6,263 nucleotides of DNA from an uncultured Microcaldota archaeon (GTDB lineage: Archaea > Micrarchaeota > Micrarchaeia > Anstonellales > Bilamarchaeaceae). The DNA lies in contig CAIXOA010000130.1 in NCBI GenBank assembly GCA_903920925.1, forward strand, positions 1-6,263. The letters are read 5' to 3'. The position numbers and the translations under genes are program-made. Below are positions 5,923 through 6,263 of this stretch, piece after piece. The notes under the pieces were generated by a model. It searched no databases and was not told where the DNA came from. It saw nothing but the letters and a program-made list of their open reading frames with translations. Within the stretch, counting starts at the first letter, position 1, and every line of letters begins with the position of its first letter.

Positions 5923-5927
5923 ACAGC

Positions 5928-6155
5928 ATGGTCCGCGTAATAACCATCCGCGATGACGTTTACGCGCAGCTCAGCGACCTGAAGATAAAGAACGGGATGA
6001 GTTTCAGCCAGGCCATAGACCTTCTTCTCAAGGAAAACAACGTCCGCAAGAAAGGCCTGCTTGATTTTGTGGGAGTGATAGGCGAGGGGGACATAGACAG
6101 GAACGCGTCCATGTTCGCCAGGAAGGGGTGGAAGCATGACGAAGATATGCCTTGA
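5928..6155 (+). CDS. vapB: VapB-family antitoxin, ribbon-helix-helix type
   Basis: This is the antitoxin of a type II toxin-antitoxin pair. It should bind and neutralise the VapC ribonuclease and repress its own promoter. The 75-residue protein begins MVRVITIRDDVYAQL, the strand-then-helix start of ribbon-helix-helix antitoxins. A second helix follows (about 23-36, GMSFSQAIDLLLKEN), matching archaeal VapB proteins of the former DUF217 type. The charged C-terminal part (about 43-75) would wrap the toxin. The frame extends upstream to GTG at 5865, but the ribosome binding site GGTGA and the family N-terminus favour ATG at 5928. It overlaps vapC by 20 bp in another frame. It lies divergent to ftsZ with repeats in its leader. 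Family assignment rests on visible pattern and the PIN partner. Confidence 0.85.
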   Translation: MVRVITIRDDVYAQLSDLKIKNGMSFSQAIDLLLKENNVRKKGLLDFVGVIGEGDIDRNASMFARKGWKHDEDMP

Positions 6156-6263
6156 CACCGACATTGTGCTTGATTTCCTGAAGGGCCACAAGGCTGCCGT
6201 GGCGAAGATTAGCCACTACATTCCCAACGACGAGCTGTCCATCACCTCGCTCACGTTCTTCGA
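6136..6263 (+). CDS. vapC: VapC-family PIN-domain toxin, 3'-truncated
   Basis: This is a Mg-dependent endoribonuclease toxin, neutralised by VapB. Only the first 42 codons are in the window. They begin MTKICLDTDIVLDFLKG, the classic PIN start: a strand ending in D7, the first metal-binding Asp, then helix one. The last residues read ITSLTFF, followed by an incomplete codon GA. In PIN toxins the pattern [ST]xx[TS]xxE places the second acidic metal ligand exactly here, so GA is probably the start of a Glu codon. The ATG at 6136 lies inside the end of vapB (20-bp overlap, +1 frame) and is preceded by GGGGTGG, which suggests translational coupling. A full-length protein would be about 130 residues in this family. 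Confidence 0.85.
   Translation, partial: MTKICLDTDIVLDFLKGHKAAVAKISHYIPNDELSITSLTFF

Larger units (their letters stand above)
5857..5923 (+). promoter_or_regulatory. 16-bp inverted repeat sequestering vapB ribosome binding site
   Basis: TTCACCATGTGGCCGC (5857-5872) and GCGGCCCCATGGTGAA (5908-5923) are complementary at 15 of 16 positions, with one T/C mismatch (5866 against 5914). They are separated by 35 nt. In RNA, the TTCACC of the left arm would pair with GGTGAA of the right arm, which carries the vapB ribosome binding site. If transcription starts near 5862, the first five bases of the left arm, including TTCAC, are lost and pairing shrinks to about 10 of 11 bp. As DNA, the same dyad could be an operator with half-sites TTCACCATG and CATGGTGAA. 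Confidence 0.6.

Noticed and set aside
5865..5927. GTG at 5865 as the vapB start, adding 21 residues
   Set aside because: The added residues do not look like the family, which begins at the strand VRVITI. The ribosome binding site GGTGA is placed for ATG at 5928. A leaderless GTG start is not excluded.
5793..6191. Minus-strand open frame of 132 codons opposite vapB
   Set aside because: It overlaps both vapB and the start of vapC and crosses their promoter signals; no family likeness, whereas the plus strand shows a clear antitoxin and PIN start.
1..6263. CRISPR array, tRNA, rRNA or insertion sequence
   Set aside because: No regularly spaced repeat array, tRNA-like cloverleaf, rRNA segment or transposase-like protein was seen on either strand.

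Overview
The window is archaeal DNA. It carries two FtsZ genes of the archaeal FtsZ2 type and an AglB/STT3-type oligosaccharyltransferase with a WWDYG motif. It also has BRE/TATA-type promoters, GGTGA-type ribosome binding sites, and the start of a VapBC toxin-antitoxin pair. Coding regions are GC-rich, especially at third codon positions, while intergenic signals are AT-rich. The sequence does not name the lineage. A small-genome (DPANN-like) or other deep-branching euryarchaeal-type archaeon is possible, but this is only inference.

Layout from left to right. A partial plus-strand gene of unknown function (1-369) converges on aglB. A hairpin with a T-run ends aglB and overlaps its last codons. 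Three large genes then lie on the minus strand, transcribed from right to left: a first ftsZ (5708 to 4629), a second ftsZ (4517 to 3414), and aglB (3355 to 398). A strong terminator (UUCG tetraloop plus T-tract) separates the two ftsZ genes, and the second ftsZ has its own TATA-like element. Only 58 bp separates the second ftsZ from aglB, so those two may share a transcript. Right of the first ftsZ is a divergent promoter region of about 155 bp, then a VapB-like antitoxin (5928-6155) overlapping the start of a VapC PIN-domain toxin that runs off the window end.

Functionally, the minus-strand block joins cytokinesis (two FtsZ paralogues) with cell-surface N-glycosylation. AglB has an extra three-helix N-terminal membrane module, an altered second acidic motif, and a cysteine-rich extracytoplasmic domain.

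The most unusual stretch is the ftsZ/vapBC intergenic region. It holds a 17-bp direct repeat (15 of 17 identical) beside both gene starts, and a tandem 10-bp repeat just downstream of the vapB TATA box. It also holds a 16-bp inverted repeat (15 of 16 matched) whose right arm contains the vapB ribosome binding site. A 19-codon, Trp-rich leader frame fills that inverted repeat. Together these suggest autoregulation of vapBC at DNA or RNA level, and possibly cross-talk to ftsZ.
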